Shown here piece after piece: positions 5,065 through 11,883 of a DNA stretch of 14,865 bases (positions within the stretch are counted from its first letter, which is position 1; each line of letters starts with the position of its first letter). The stretch is taken from assembly GCA_013816685.1 (NCBI GenBank), contig JACDDX010000009.1:1-14865 (forward strand), read 5' to 3'. Under the pieces are notes generated by a model that saw only the letters and a list, made by a program, of their open reading frames with translations, was not told where the DNA came from and ran no database searches. The translations under genes were made by a program, and so were the position numbers. Origin of the DNA: Gemmatimonadales bacterium (lineage in GTDB: Bacteria; Gemmatimonadota; Gemmatimonadetes; Gemmatimonadales; GWC2-71-9).

Positions 5065-7845
5065 ATGACGGAGCGGACCCTGGCGCCATTCGCGCCGACG
5101 GCCATGCTGCCCGGGTCATCCGACCCGATCGCTGCCAGCGCCGCGGCCTACGCCAACGAGGTCGTAGACCTCATGGCGGGGCTGCTCCTCGATCTGGTGC
5201 GCGAACGCCAGCCCGACATCGTCCCCGTGCTCCAGGGCGACGGCGAGATGGCCAACCTCCAGCCCGACGTGCTCGCCCGCGCCCTGCAGGTGCAGGGCAT
5301 CTATTTCCAGTTGCTCAGCATCGCGGAGCAGAACGCCGGCATGCGCCGACGCCGGCAGGTGGAGGCCGAGCGGGGCCACGACCAGATGCGGGGGACGCTA
5401 TCCGAGGTGCTCAAGTCGGCGGCGGCGGCGGGCCTGACGCCAGCCCAGGCCCGGACGCAGATCGAACAGCTCCACGTTCGTCCGGTGATTACTGCCCACC
5501 CCACCGAGGCCAAGCGTGTCACCGTGCTCGAGAAGCATCGCCGCATCTACCGCCGCCTGGTGGATCTGGAGAGCCCCCGCTGGACCCCGCGCGAGCGCGC
5601 CGCGCTGGTCGCCGGCCTCCGTACCGAGATCGAGCTCCTCTGGCTCACCGGCGAGCTGCGGCTCCAGAAGCCGACCGTGCCGCAGGAAGTCTTCTGGGGA
5701 CTGCACTTCTTCAACGAAACGCTCTTCGAGGCGGTCCCCGACCTGCTCGACAAGCTGGAGAGTGCGCTCACGGACGCGTTTCCCGGCGAGCCGTTCCGCG
5801 TGCCGCCCTTCTTCCAGTTCGGGAGCTGGGTCGGCGGCGACCGCGACGGCAATCCGTTCGTCACCAACGGCGTCACCCGCAGCACGCTGATCGAGAACCG
5901 GCTCACCGCGCTCCGCCGCTACCGCCGCCGGCTCGGCGATCTGGTGCGGGCACTCAGCATCACCGAGCGCATGGTGCCGGGCAACGAGCGCTTCCTCGCG
6001 GCACTGGAGCGGGAGCTCGCCGAGAGTGGGTCGGGGGCGGAGATCCAGGTCCGGAACCCCGGCGAAATCTTCCGCCAGTACCTCGCCTGCATGACCCGCC
6101 GGCTCGACGTGATGATCGTCGCGACCGAAGCGGGCGAGACCAGGGCCGACCCCGCGGGTTACCTGACCTCCGACGCGCTGATCGCCGACATCAAGCTGAT
6201 GGAAGAGGCGCTGGAGGATTCCGGGCGGGGCGAGCTGAGCCGCAGTCTGGTCCGGCCAGTCCGGCGGGAGGTCGAGTCGTTCCGCTTCAGCACCGTGCGG
6301 CTCGACGTGCGGGAGAACACCACCAAGCTCAACGCCGCGCTCGGCGCCCTCTGGAAAGCGGGGCAGGGGGAGGATGCCGGCGATCCGCCCGATCCGGCAT
6401 CACCGGCATGGCGCGCCTGGCTACAGGCGGAGCTGGCCCGGCCGATGGCGCCCGACCAGCCGATGCCGTCGCTGCCCGACAACGCCGCCGAAACCCTCGG
6501 GATGTTCGCGGTGGTGCGCACGCTCCGGGGGGAAATCGACCGGGAGGCGTTCGGCACCTTCATCCTCAGCATGACGCGCAGCGTCAGCGACGTGCTGGGC
6601 GCGTATCTGCTCGCCAAGACGGCCGGACTCTTCGCCGACACCCAGGGCATCGAGAGCTGCACCCTGCCGATCGTCCCGCTGTTCGAAACCATCGAGGATC
6701 TCCAGCGCGCGCCCGCCATCATGCGCGAGCTGCTGGGCGTGCCGCTGGTGCGCCGAAGCGTGCGCACCCAGGGCGGGATGCAGGAAGTAATGATCGGCTA
6801 CTCCGACTCCAACAAGGACGGCGGCTTTCTCACCAGCAACTGGGAGCTGTCGAAGGCGCAGACCAAGCTCACCCGGGTGGGCGAGGAGTGCGGGACGCCG
6901 ATCGCCTTCTTCCACGGACGCGGCGGGTCGGTGAGCCGGGGCGGCGCGCCGACCGGGCGCGCGATCGCGGCGCAGCCGGCGGGCTCGGTGCACGGACGGA
7001 TGCGGATCACGGAGCAGGGTGAGGTGGTCTCGTTCAAGTACGCCAACCGCGGGACCGCGCAGTACCAGATCGAGTTGCTCGCCTCCAGCGTTCTGGAGCA
7101 TACGCTCAAGTCGGAGCGGGAGGAGGCCCTCAGGGCGTCGTCGGAATTCGACGAGGCGATGGAGGCGATGTCGGGCGCGGCGCAGGCGCACTACCGGCAG
7201 CTCATCGATCACCCCGGTATGCTGACCTACTTCGGCGCCGCCAGTCCGCTGGAAGAGATCTCGCTGCTCAACCTGGGGTCCCGGCCCGCCCGCCGGTTCG
7301 GTGCCCGCACGCTCGGGGACCTGAGGGCCATCCCCTGGGTGTTCGCCTGGTCCCAGAACCGCCACTTCGTTCCGGGCTGGTTCGGTGTCGGGAGCGGGAT
7401 TCTCACCTTCCTGCAGGTGCGGGGCAGCCGTGGCAGCGCGCTGCTCAACCGCATGTACACCGAGTCGCGATTGTTTCGCCTCGTCATGGACGAGGTGGAA
7501 AAGACCCTGACCTACGTCGATCTGGACATCGCGCGCGAGTATGCCGCGCTGGTTCCCGACGACGCCTTGCGGAAGGAAATGTTCGGCCTGGTGGAGCAGG
7601 AGTACCAGCGCACCGTGGAGGCGGTCCTCAAGATCACGGGCGGGACGACGCTGGCCTCGCGCTATCCTCGCTTCCTTCGCCGGCTCAACCGCCGGCTCCC
7701 GACGCTCAACCAGGTGAGCCTGCAGCAGATCGAGCTGATCCGGCGCTTTCGGAATTCCGGCGGGGACAAGGGCCGGGACGAGCTGCTGTCGGCGCTGCTC
7801 CTGTCCATCAATTGCATCGCCGCCGGGTTCGGCGCGACCGGCTAG
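5065..7845 (+). CDS. ppc: Phosphoenolpyruvate carboxylase
   Basis: Carboxylates PEP with bicarbonate to oxaloacetate, the C1-fixing carboxylation step of the serine cycle. The 926 residues (from ATG 5065) carry VRPVITAHPTEAKR with the catalytic His (codon 5497-5499), FGSWVGGDRDGNPFVT (about 5818-5865), GYSDSNKDGGFLTSNW (from 6796), FHGRGGSVSRGGAP (from 6910) and QGEVVSFKYANRGTA (from 7015). A TTG at 5050 overlapping the previous stop is in frame and would add five residues; neither start has a good ribosome binding site, so the start is uncertain. The C-terminus reads AAGFGATG instead of the usual (R/Q)NTG. By hand alignment, the E. coli aspartate-inhibitor residues Lys773 and Asn881 become Tyr (7513-7515) and Ala (7834-7836), while Arg587 and Arg832 are kept, which suggests weakened feedback inhibition. 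The glycine-rich loop has Ser before the second Arg (SVSRGG). Confidence 0.95.
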   Translation: MTERTLAPFAPTAMLPGSSDPIAASAAAYANEVVDLMAGLLLDLVRERQPDIVPVLQGDGEMANLQPDVLARALQVQGIYFQLLSIAEQNAGMRRRRQVEAERGHDQMRGTLSEVLKSAAAAGLTPAQARTQIEQLHVRPVITAHPTEAKRVTVLEKHRRIYRRLVDLESPRWTPRERAALVAGLRTEIELLWLTGELRLQKPTVPQEVFWGLHFFNETLFEAVPDLLDKLESALTDAFPGEPFRVPPFFQFGSWVGGDRDGNPFVTNGVTRSTLIENRLTALRRYRRRLGDLVRALSITERMVPGNERFLAALERELAESGSGAEIQVRNPGEIFRQYLACMTRRLDVMIVATEAGETRADPAGYLTSDALIADIKLMEEALEDSGRGELSRSLVRPVRREVESFRFSTVRLDVRENTTKLNAALGALWKAGQGEDAGDPPDPASPAWRAWLQAELARPMAPDQPMPSLPDNAAETLGMFAVVRTLRGEIDREAFGTFILSMTRSVSDVLGAYLLAKTAGLFADTQGIESCTLPIVPLFETIEDLQRAPAIMRELLGVPLVRRSVRTQGGMQEVMIGYSDSNKDGGFLTSNWELSKAQTKLTRVGEECGTPIAFFHGRGGSVSRGGAPTGRAIAAQPAGSVHGRMRITEQGEVVSFKYANRGTAQYQIELLASSVLEHTLKSEREEALRASSEFDEAMEAMSGAAQAHYRQLIDHPGMLTYFGAASPLEEISLLNLGSRPARRFGARTLGDLRAIPWVFAWSQNRHFVPGWFGVGSGILTFLQVRGSRGSALLNRMYTESRLFRLVMDEVEKTLTYVDLDIAREYAALVPDDALRKEMFGLVEQEYQRTVEAVLKITGGTTLASRYPRFLRRLNRRLPTLNQVSLQQIELIRRFRNSGGDKGRDELLSALLLSINCIAAGFGATG

Positions 7846-7854
7846 GTCCGGCTC

Positions 7855-8937
7855 TCAGATGCCAACGGCCGGGGCCGCGTGCCGGCGCCGGCGCTCGGTC
7901 TCCACCCGGAGTTGCCCGCAGGCGGCGTCGATATCGAGGCCGCGGCTCCGGCGCACGGTGGCCTCGACGCCCTGATGCCGCAGCCGGTCGGCGAAGGCGG
8001 CGATCGCCTGCGGCGACGTCGGAGTGAGGTCGGGCGCCCCGCCGGGATGCAGCGGCAGGATGTTGACCAGCGCGCCCAGCCGCCGCGCCAGGCGGGCGAG
8101 GGCGTCCGCGTCGGCCGGCGCATCGTTGACTCCCGCGATCATCACGTACTCGAACGTGACCCGTTTCCGGAAGGCACGGGCGGCCTCGAGCACGGCGTCG
8201 AGCGCATACTTCTTCTCGATCGGCATGATACCGAGCCGCTGCATCGACGTCGGGGCGTGCAGCGAGATGGCGAGACGGAACTGCTCCGGACGTGCGGCAA
8301 ACGAGGCCAGTCCCGGCAGGATCCCCACCGTCGAGACCGTGATGTGACGGGCGCCGATGCCGAACCCGTCGGGCGCGTTCAACACGCTCAGGGCGGTATC
8401 GACCGCCGGCCAGTTCAGGAGCGGCTCACCCATCCCCATGAACACCACGTTCGTCGGCTTGTCGGACGGATTCCGGAGCACCGTCTCCCGCACCTGGCCC
8501 GCAATTTCGAATGCACTCAGGTTCCGCCGAAAGCCCATCCGCCCGGTGGCGCAGAACGAGCAGCGCAGCGCGCATCCTGCCTGGGACGAGATGCAGAGCG
8601 TGCGGCGGTTGCCGCTGGGAATGAGCACCGATTCGATCGCTTCCCCGTCGGACAGCCGCCAGAGAAACTTGACCGTCCCATCCGCGGACCGCTGCACCAC
8701 GTCGGCGCAGAGCCGTGGCAGCGGGAAGACATCAGCCAGCTCGGCCCGGAGCGCGGCCGGCAACTCGGTCGCATCGGCCCAGCTCGCCACCGGTGCGGTC
8801 CAGAGTCGTCGCGCAACCTGCCCGGCCCGGTACGCCGGCAGACCCCGCCCGGTCGCCCACGCATGCAGGCGGTCCCGAGCCCGGGCGGGCGGGAGATCGA
8901 GCAGGCTCGACGGCGGGCCGACGGCGGGCTCACTCAT
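7855..8937 (-). CDS. rlmN: Dual-specificity 23S rRNA/tRNA adenine-C2 methyltransferase (radical SAM)
   Basis: Methylates C2 of A2503 in 23S rRNA and A37 of some tRNAs, helping translational accuracy. The 360-residue protein shows the radical-SAM cluster CALRCSFC (Cys122, 126, 129), Cys115 seven residues before it (TLCISSQAGC) and the C-terminal Cys340 (DAACGQL), which together form the two-cysteine methyl-transfer mechanism of this family. Also seen are VVFMGMGEPLLN (164-175), ISTV-like HITVSTVGI (198-206) and LAISLHAP (222-229). It is somewhat shorter than the E. coli protein, mostly at the N-terminus. It is on the opposite strand from its neighbours, converging on ppc with a 9-base gap and divergent from aspS. 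The resistance enzyme Cfr is a relative, but the housekeeping context favours RlmN. Confidence 0.93.
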   Translation of the reverse strand: MSEPAVGPPSSLLDLPPARARDRLHAWATGRGLPAYRAGQVARRLWTAPVASWADATELPAALRAELADVFPLPRLCADVVQRSADGTVKFLWRLSDGEAIESVLIPSGNRRTLCISSQAGCALRCSFCATGRMGFRRNLSAFEIAGQVRETVLRNPSDKPTNVVFMGMGEPLLNWPAVDTALSVLNAPDGFGIGARHITVSTVGILPGLASFAARPEQFRLAISLHAPTSMQRLGIMPIEKKYALDAVLEAARAFRKRVTFEYVMIAGVNDAPADADALARLARRLGALVNILPLHPGGAPDLTPTSPQAIAAFADRLRHQGVEATVRRSRGLDIDAACGQLRVETERRRRHAAPAVGI

Positions 8938-8945
8938 GGCCGGGA

Positions 8946-8951
8946 AAGATA
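8946..8951 (-). promoter_or_regulatory. Possible -10 element of rlmN (leaderless)
   Basis: On the minus strand TATCTT ends 8 bases before the rlmN ATG at 8937, in one of the few AT-rich patches of the divergent gap. That spacing would put the transcription start at or next to the ATG, giving a leaderless message, and no Shine-Dalgarno sequence precedes the ATG. No convincing -35 hexamer is seen, so this is tentative. Confidence 0.25.
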
Positions 8952-9000
8952 ATCGCCGTCCGGGTGTCTCGACCTCGTAACTTCCGGTCCCGATTCCAGA

Positions 9001-9029
9001 TTGCTCACCCTCTCACCGCCGGTTACGTT
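9001..9029 (+). promoter_or_regulatory. Candidate promoter for aspS
   Basis: TTGCTC (9001-9006) and TACGTT (9024-9029) are separated by 17 bases, the optimal sigma-70-type spacing, although each hexamer matches the consensus at only three positions. It lies in the 172-base gap between the divergent rlmN and aspS genes and would leave a leader of about 70 bases before the chosen aspS start. No operator, riboswitch or T-box-like structure was recognised in the leader. Confidence 0.25.
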
Positions 9030-9080
9030 TGAAAACGCGGTTCCCGGAAGCCAACGATTCGATCCAATCCTCGCTGCGGC

Positions 9081-9085
9081 GGAGG
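9081..9085 (+). promoter_or_regulatory. Shine-Dalgarno-like GGAGG upstream of aspS
   Basis: A perfect GGAGG sits 24 bases before the chosen aspS ATG at 9110, too far to serve it directly. A TTG at 9090, four bases downstream, opens a seven-codon frame whose TGA (9111-9113) overlaps that ATG as ATGA. The site could therefore serve a mini-ORF coupled to aspS, an unusual ATT start at 9089 in the aspS frame, or be chance. Confidence 0.25.
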
Positions 9086-9109
9086 TGTATTGACGCGGTC
9101 CGCAGCGAC

Positions 9110-10882
9110 ATGACGGCCACCTCGCTCCGCACCCATCGTTGTGGCGCGCTGTCGCGCTCCGACGCGGGTCAGACCGTCAGGCTGGGAGGGTGGGTGCACC
9201 GCCGCCGGGATCTGGGCGGCCTGATCTTCATCGACATGCGCGACCGCGACGGCCTGGTCCAGCTCTCCTTCGATCCGCGCTGGACGTCGCTCGAGGTGAT
9301 GCGCCGGGCCGCCGGCGTCGGCGTGGAATCCGTCGTGCTCGTCGAAGGTGAGGTGGCGCTCCGTCCCGAGAGTGCCCGCGACACCTCCATGTCCACGCGC
9401 GAAATCGAGGTCCACGTCACCGGCTTTACGGTCGCCGGCCCAGCGGACACACCACCGATCCCGGTGGCCCGCAAGGAAAACGAGGCGCTGCCCGCCGAGG
9501 AGCTGCGCCTGCGCCACCGCGTGCTCGACCTCCGGCGGCCCGAGCTTCAGGCCAACCTCGTGCTGCGTCATCGGCTCCTGCAACGCGCCCGCCAGACGCT
9601 GACCGACCTCGAGTTCCTCGAGATCGAAACGCCGATCCTCACGAAGCCGACACCCGAAGGCGCGCGCGACTACCTGGTGCCGAGCCGGATTCACCGGGGC
9701 GAGTTTTACGCGCTGCCGCAGTCTCCGCAGATCTACAAGCAGTTGCTCATGGTCGCGGGCTACGATCGGTACTTCCAGCTCGCGCGCTGTTTCCGCGACG
9801 AGGACCTGCGCGCCGACCGCCAACCCGAGTTCACCCAGATCGACCTCGAAGCCTCGTTCGTCTCGGCCGAAGACGTCCAGCTGGTCGTGGAGCGGGTGCT
9901 GGTGGATCTGTGGCACGTCGCAGACGTGCGGGTGCCGCACCCGTTCCCGCGGCTCGCCTTCCAGGAAGCGATGGAAAAGTACGGAATCGACAAGCCCGAT
10001 CTGCGCTACGATCTGGAAATCCGCGACCTCACGCCGCTCGTCGGCGCCGATTCCGCCCCGTTCGTGCACGAGGAGGTCGCGACCGGCGGCCGGCTTCGAG
10101 GCATCGTGACGCCTGGCGGCGCCGCGCTGACGCGCAAGGCGCTCGACGGCCTGGCCGCGCTGGCGAGGGACGCCAGGGCCGGTGGATTGATCTGGGCGCG
10201 CCGCACCGCCGAGGGCTGGGAAGGTCAGGGTGTGAAAGCGGTCGGCGCCACGTCGCTCGACGCCCTCGGTGGGCAGGCCGGCGATCTGCTGGTCGCGGTG
10301 GTGGGCGCCGACGCGGTCACATCGCCCGCATTGCACCTGCTGCGCGGCGAGCTGATCCGGCTGGCCGCGCTGCCGCAGCGCCGCGCGCACGCCTTCTGCT
10401 GGATCGTGGATTTCCCGCTGTTCGAGCAGGACCCGGCGTCGGGCGACTATCTGCCGGCACACCATCCTTTCACCGCGCCGCATCCGGACGACATCGGTCG
10501 CCTGGCATCGGACCCCGGCAGTTGCCGGGCGCTCCATTATGACGCGGTCTACAACGGCAACGAGCTGGGCAGCGGATCGATTCGAATCACTGATCCCGAG
10601 ACCCAACGCCATATTTTCGGACTGCTCGGCATTCCGGACCGCGACATCCGCCGACGCTTCGGTTTCCTGCTCGATGGACTCGCCGCTGGCGCACCGCCGC
10701 ACGGCGGCTTTGCGCTGGGCTTCGACCGTATTGCCATGCTCCTCGCGGGTGCACCTTCGCTGCGCGACGTGATCGCCTTTCCCAAGACGACCGCGGCGCG
10801 CGCGCTGTTCGAAGGGGCCCCCACGCCGGTCAATCCGGCTGATCTGACGGCACTCCACCTCGCGGTGCGGAGCGACGACTGA
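9110..10882 (+). CDS. aspS: Aspartyl-tRNA synthetase
   Basis: Charges tRNA-Asp with aspartate in the cytoplasm. The frame opens upstream at 9029, but homology begins at the ATG at 9110 (MTATSLRTHRCGALS), giving 590 residues, normal for the bacterial type. It has an N-terminal OB-fold anticodon domain with GWVHRRRDLGGLIF (27-40), then the class II core: DLRRPELQ (140-147), EIETPILTKPTPEGARDYLV (171-190), LPQSPQIYKQLLM (202-214), motif 2 FRDEDLRADRQPEFTQID (228-245), the bacterial GAD-type insertion (about 300-430), HHPFTAP (451-457) and motif 3 GFALGFDRIAMLL (533-545), ending with DVIAFPKTTAA. Leu35 in RRRDLGG, where many non-discriminating enzymes have His (RRRDHGG), hints at a tRNA-Asp-specific enzyme. 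It stands 47 bases before phoH and may share its transcript. Confidence 0.96.
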   Translation: MTATSLRTHRCGALSRSDAGQTVRLGGWVHRRRDLGGLIFIDMRDRDGLVQLSFDPRWTSLEVMRRAAGVGVESVVLVEGEVALRPESARDTSMSTREIEVHVTGFTVAGPADTPPIPVARKENEALPAEELRLRHRVLDLRRPELQANLVLRHRLLQRARQTLTDLEFLEIETPILTKPTPEGARDYLVPSRIHRGEFYALPQSPQIYKQLLMVAGYDRYFQLARCFRDEDLRADRQPEFTQIDLEASFVSAEDVQLVVERVLVDLWHVADVRVPHPFPRLAFQEAMEKYGIDKPDLRYDLEIRDLTPLVGADSAPFVHEEVATGGRLRGIVTPGGAALTRKALDGLAALARDARAGGLIWARRTAEGWEGQGVKAVGATSLDALGGQAGDLLVAVVGADAVTSPALHLLRGELIRLAALPQRRAHAFCWIVDFPLFEQDPASGDYLPAHHPFTAPHPDDIGRLASDPGSCRALHYDAVYNGNELGSGSIRITDPETQRHIFGLLGIPDRDIRRRFGFLLDGLAAGAPPHGGFALGFDRIAMLLAGAPSLRDVIAFPKTTAARALFEGAPTPVNPADLTALHLAVRSDD

Positions 10883-10929
10883 GGCTTGGGTCTCCATCGT
10901 CACTACGCGCCCCGGAACATCGACACACT

Positions 10930-11883
10930 ATGGCTGACGATACGCAGCAACGCATCTCCACCGAGGGCGCCGACCCGCTCCTCTTTGCTGGTGTGAACGA
11001 CGCGAACATCCTCGAACTGCAGCGCAGCCTCGGTGTGCGGGTGACCCTCCGCGGCGACACGGTCACCCTGTCGGGATCGGCGGAGCAGCTCGAACGCGCG
11101 GTACCGGTGGTGCAGGGGCTGGTCGACCTCGCGCGCATGGGCGAGCCGGTCACCTCGGACGATGTCTACCGGCTGGCGTCCGAGGGACCGAGCGTGGAGC
11201 TGGCGCCACCCTCGGCCGACGGCCGCATCGTGCTGCCGGGTCTGCGTCGCGCCATCGCGCCGAAGACCCAGGGCCAGCGCGAATACCTCCAGGCGATCGC
11301 GAGTCACGACATCGTGATCGGCATCGGGCCGGCCGGCACCGGCAAGACCTATCTGGCCGTGGCCAAGGCGGTGGAGGCACTGGCCCGGAAGCGGGTGAAG
11401 CGCATCGTGCTCGCCCGGCCCGCGGTGGAAGCGGGCGAGTCGCTCGGGTTCCTGCCCGGCGACCTCCAGGCCAAGGTGGATCCCTACCTTCGCCCGCTCT
11501 ACGACGCCCTGGAGGACATGATGCCGCACGATCGGGTGCAGCGTGCGCTCGAGAGCCGGACGATCGAGATCGCGCCGCTGGCCTACATGCGCGGCCGGAC
11601 CCTGGCGGACGCGTTCATCATTCTGGACGAGGCCCAGAACGCCACCGGCGCGCAGATGAAGATGTTTCTCACCCGGCTGGGCGTGAACAGCCAGACGGTG
11701 GTGACCGGGGACAAGACCCAGATCGATCTTCCGAAGCGGGAGGAGTCCGGGCTGATCCAGATCGAGCGGATCCTGCCTGGAGTCGAGGGAATCGGCTTCT
11801 GCTATCTGCACGAGACTGACGTCGTCCGCCACCGGCTGGTGCGGGAAATCATCCGGGCCTACGCCGAGGACGCCACGGGCTGA
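10930..11883 (+). CDS. PhoH-family ATPase (PhoH-like/YbeZ type)
   Basis: A cytoplasmic P-loop ATPase/NTPase, commonly encoded beside ybeY and thought to work with it in rRNA processing and ribosome quality control; the exact activity is not settled. The 317 residues have an N-terminal KH-like region (about 20-95), Walker A GPAGTGKT (133-140), the conserved block LARPAVEAGESLGFLPGD (161-178) followed by KVDPYLRPLYDAL (182-194), Walker B FIILDEAQN (229-237), and TGDKTQIDLP (259-268). The ATG at 10930 has no strong ribosome binding site. The stop overlaps the next start by one base (TGATG), so it is coupled to the HD-domain gene. The local run phoH-pgpH-ybeY is a familiar bacterial arrangement. 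Confidence 0.95.
   Translation: MADDTQQRISTEGADPLLFAGVNDANILELQRSLGVRVTLRGDTVTLSGSAEQLERAVPVVQGLVDLARMGEPVTSDDVYRLASEGPSVELAPPSADGRIVLPGLRRAIAPKTQGQREYLQAIASHDIVIGIGPAGTGKTYLAVAKAVEALARKRVKRIVLARPAVEAGESLGFLPGDLQAKVDPYLRPLYDALEDMMPHDRVQRALESRTIEIAPLAYMRGRTLADAFIILDEAQNATGAQMKMFLTRLGVNSQTVVTGDKTQIDLPKREESGLIQIERILPGVEGIGFCYLHETDVVRHRLVREIIRAYAEDATG

Noticed and set aside
3879..5105. 408-codon minus-strand frame opposite the reductase gene
   Set aside because: Antisense shadow of a gene with complete Rossmann and catalytic motifs; no domain recognised in it.
7881..7892. GCCGGCGCCGGC palindrome near the ppc/rlmN junction considered as a terminator
   Set aside because: It lies inside the rlmN coding region and has no loop or following T tract; such palindromes are frequent in DNA of this composition.
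7855..8937. Cfr-type antibiotic-resistance methyltransferase
   Set aside because: Cfr and RlmN share the cysteines seen here, but nothing in the context suggests a resistance element and RlmN is near-universal in bacteria.
9029..9109. Upstream extension of the aspS frame
   Set aside because: The extra 27 residues precede the conserved start of the anticodon domain and are not part of the AspRS family; left as non-coding leader.
9023..10903. 626-codon open frame on the minus strand across the whole of aspS
   Set aside because: It mirrors aspS codon for codon in antisense, is rich in Arg/Gly/Ala/His as expected from GC-rich complement, and shows no known domain. aspS has all class II synthetase motifs.
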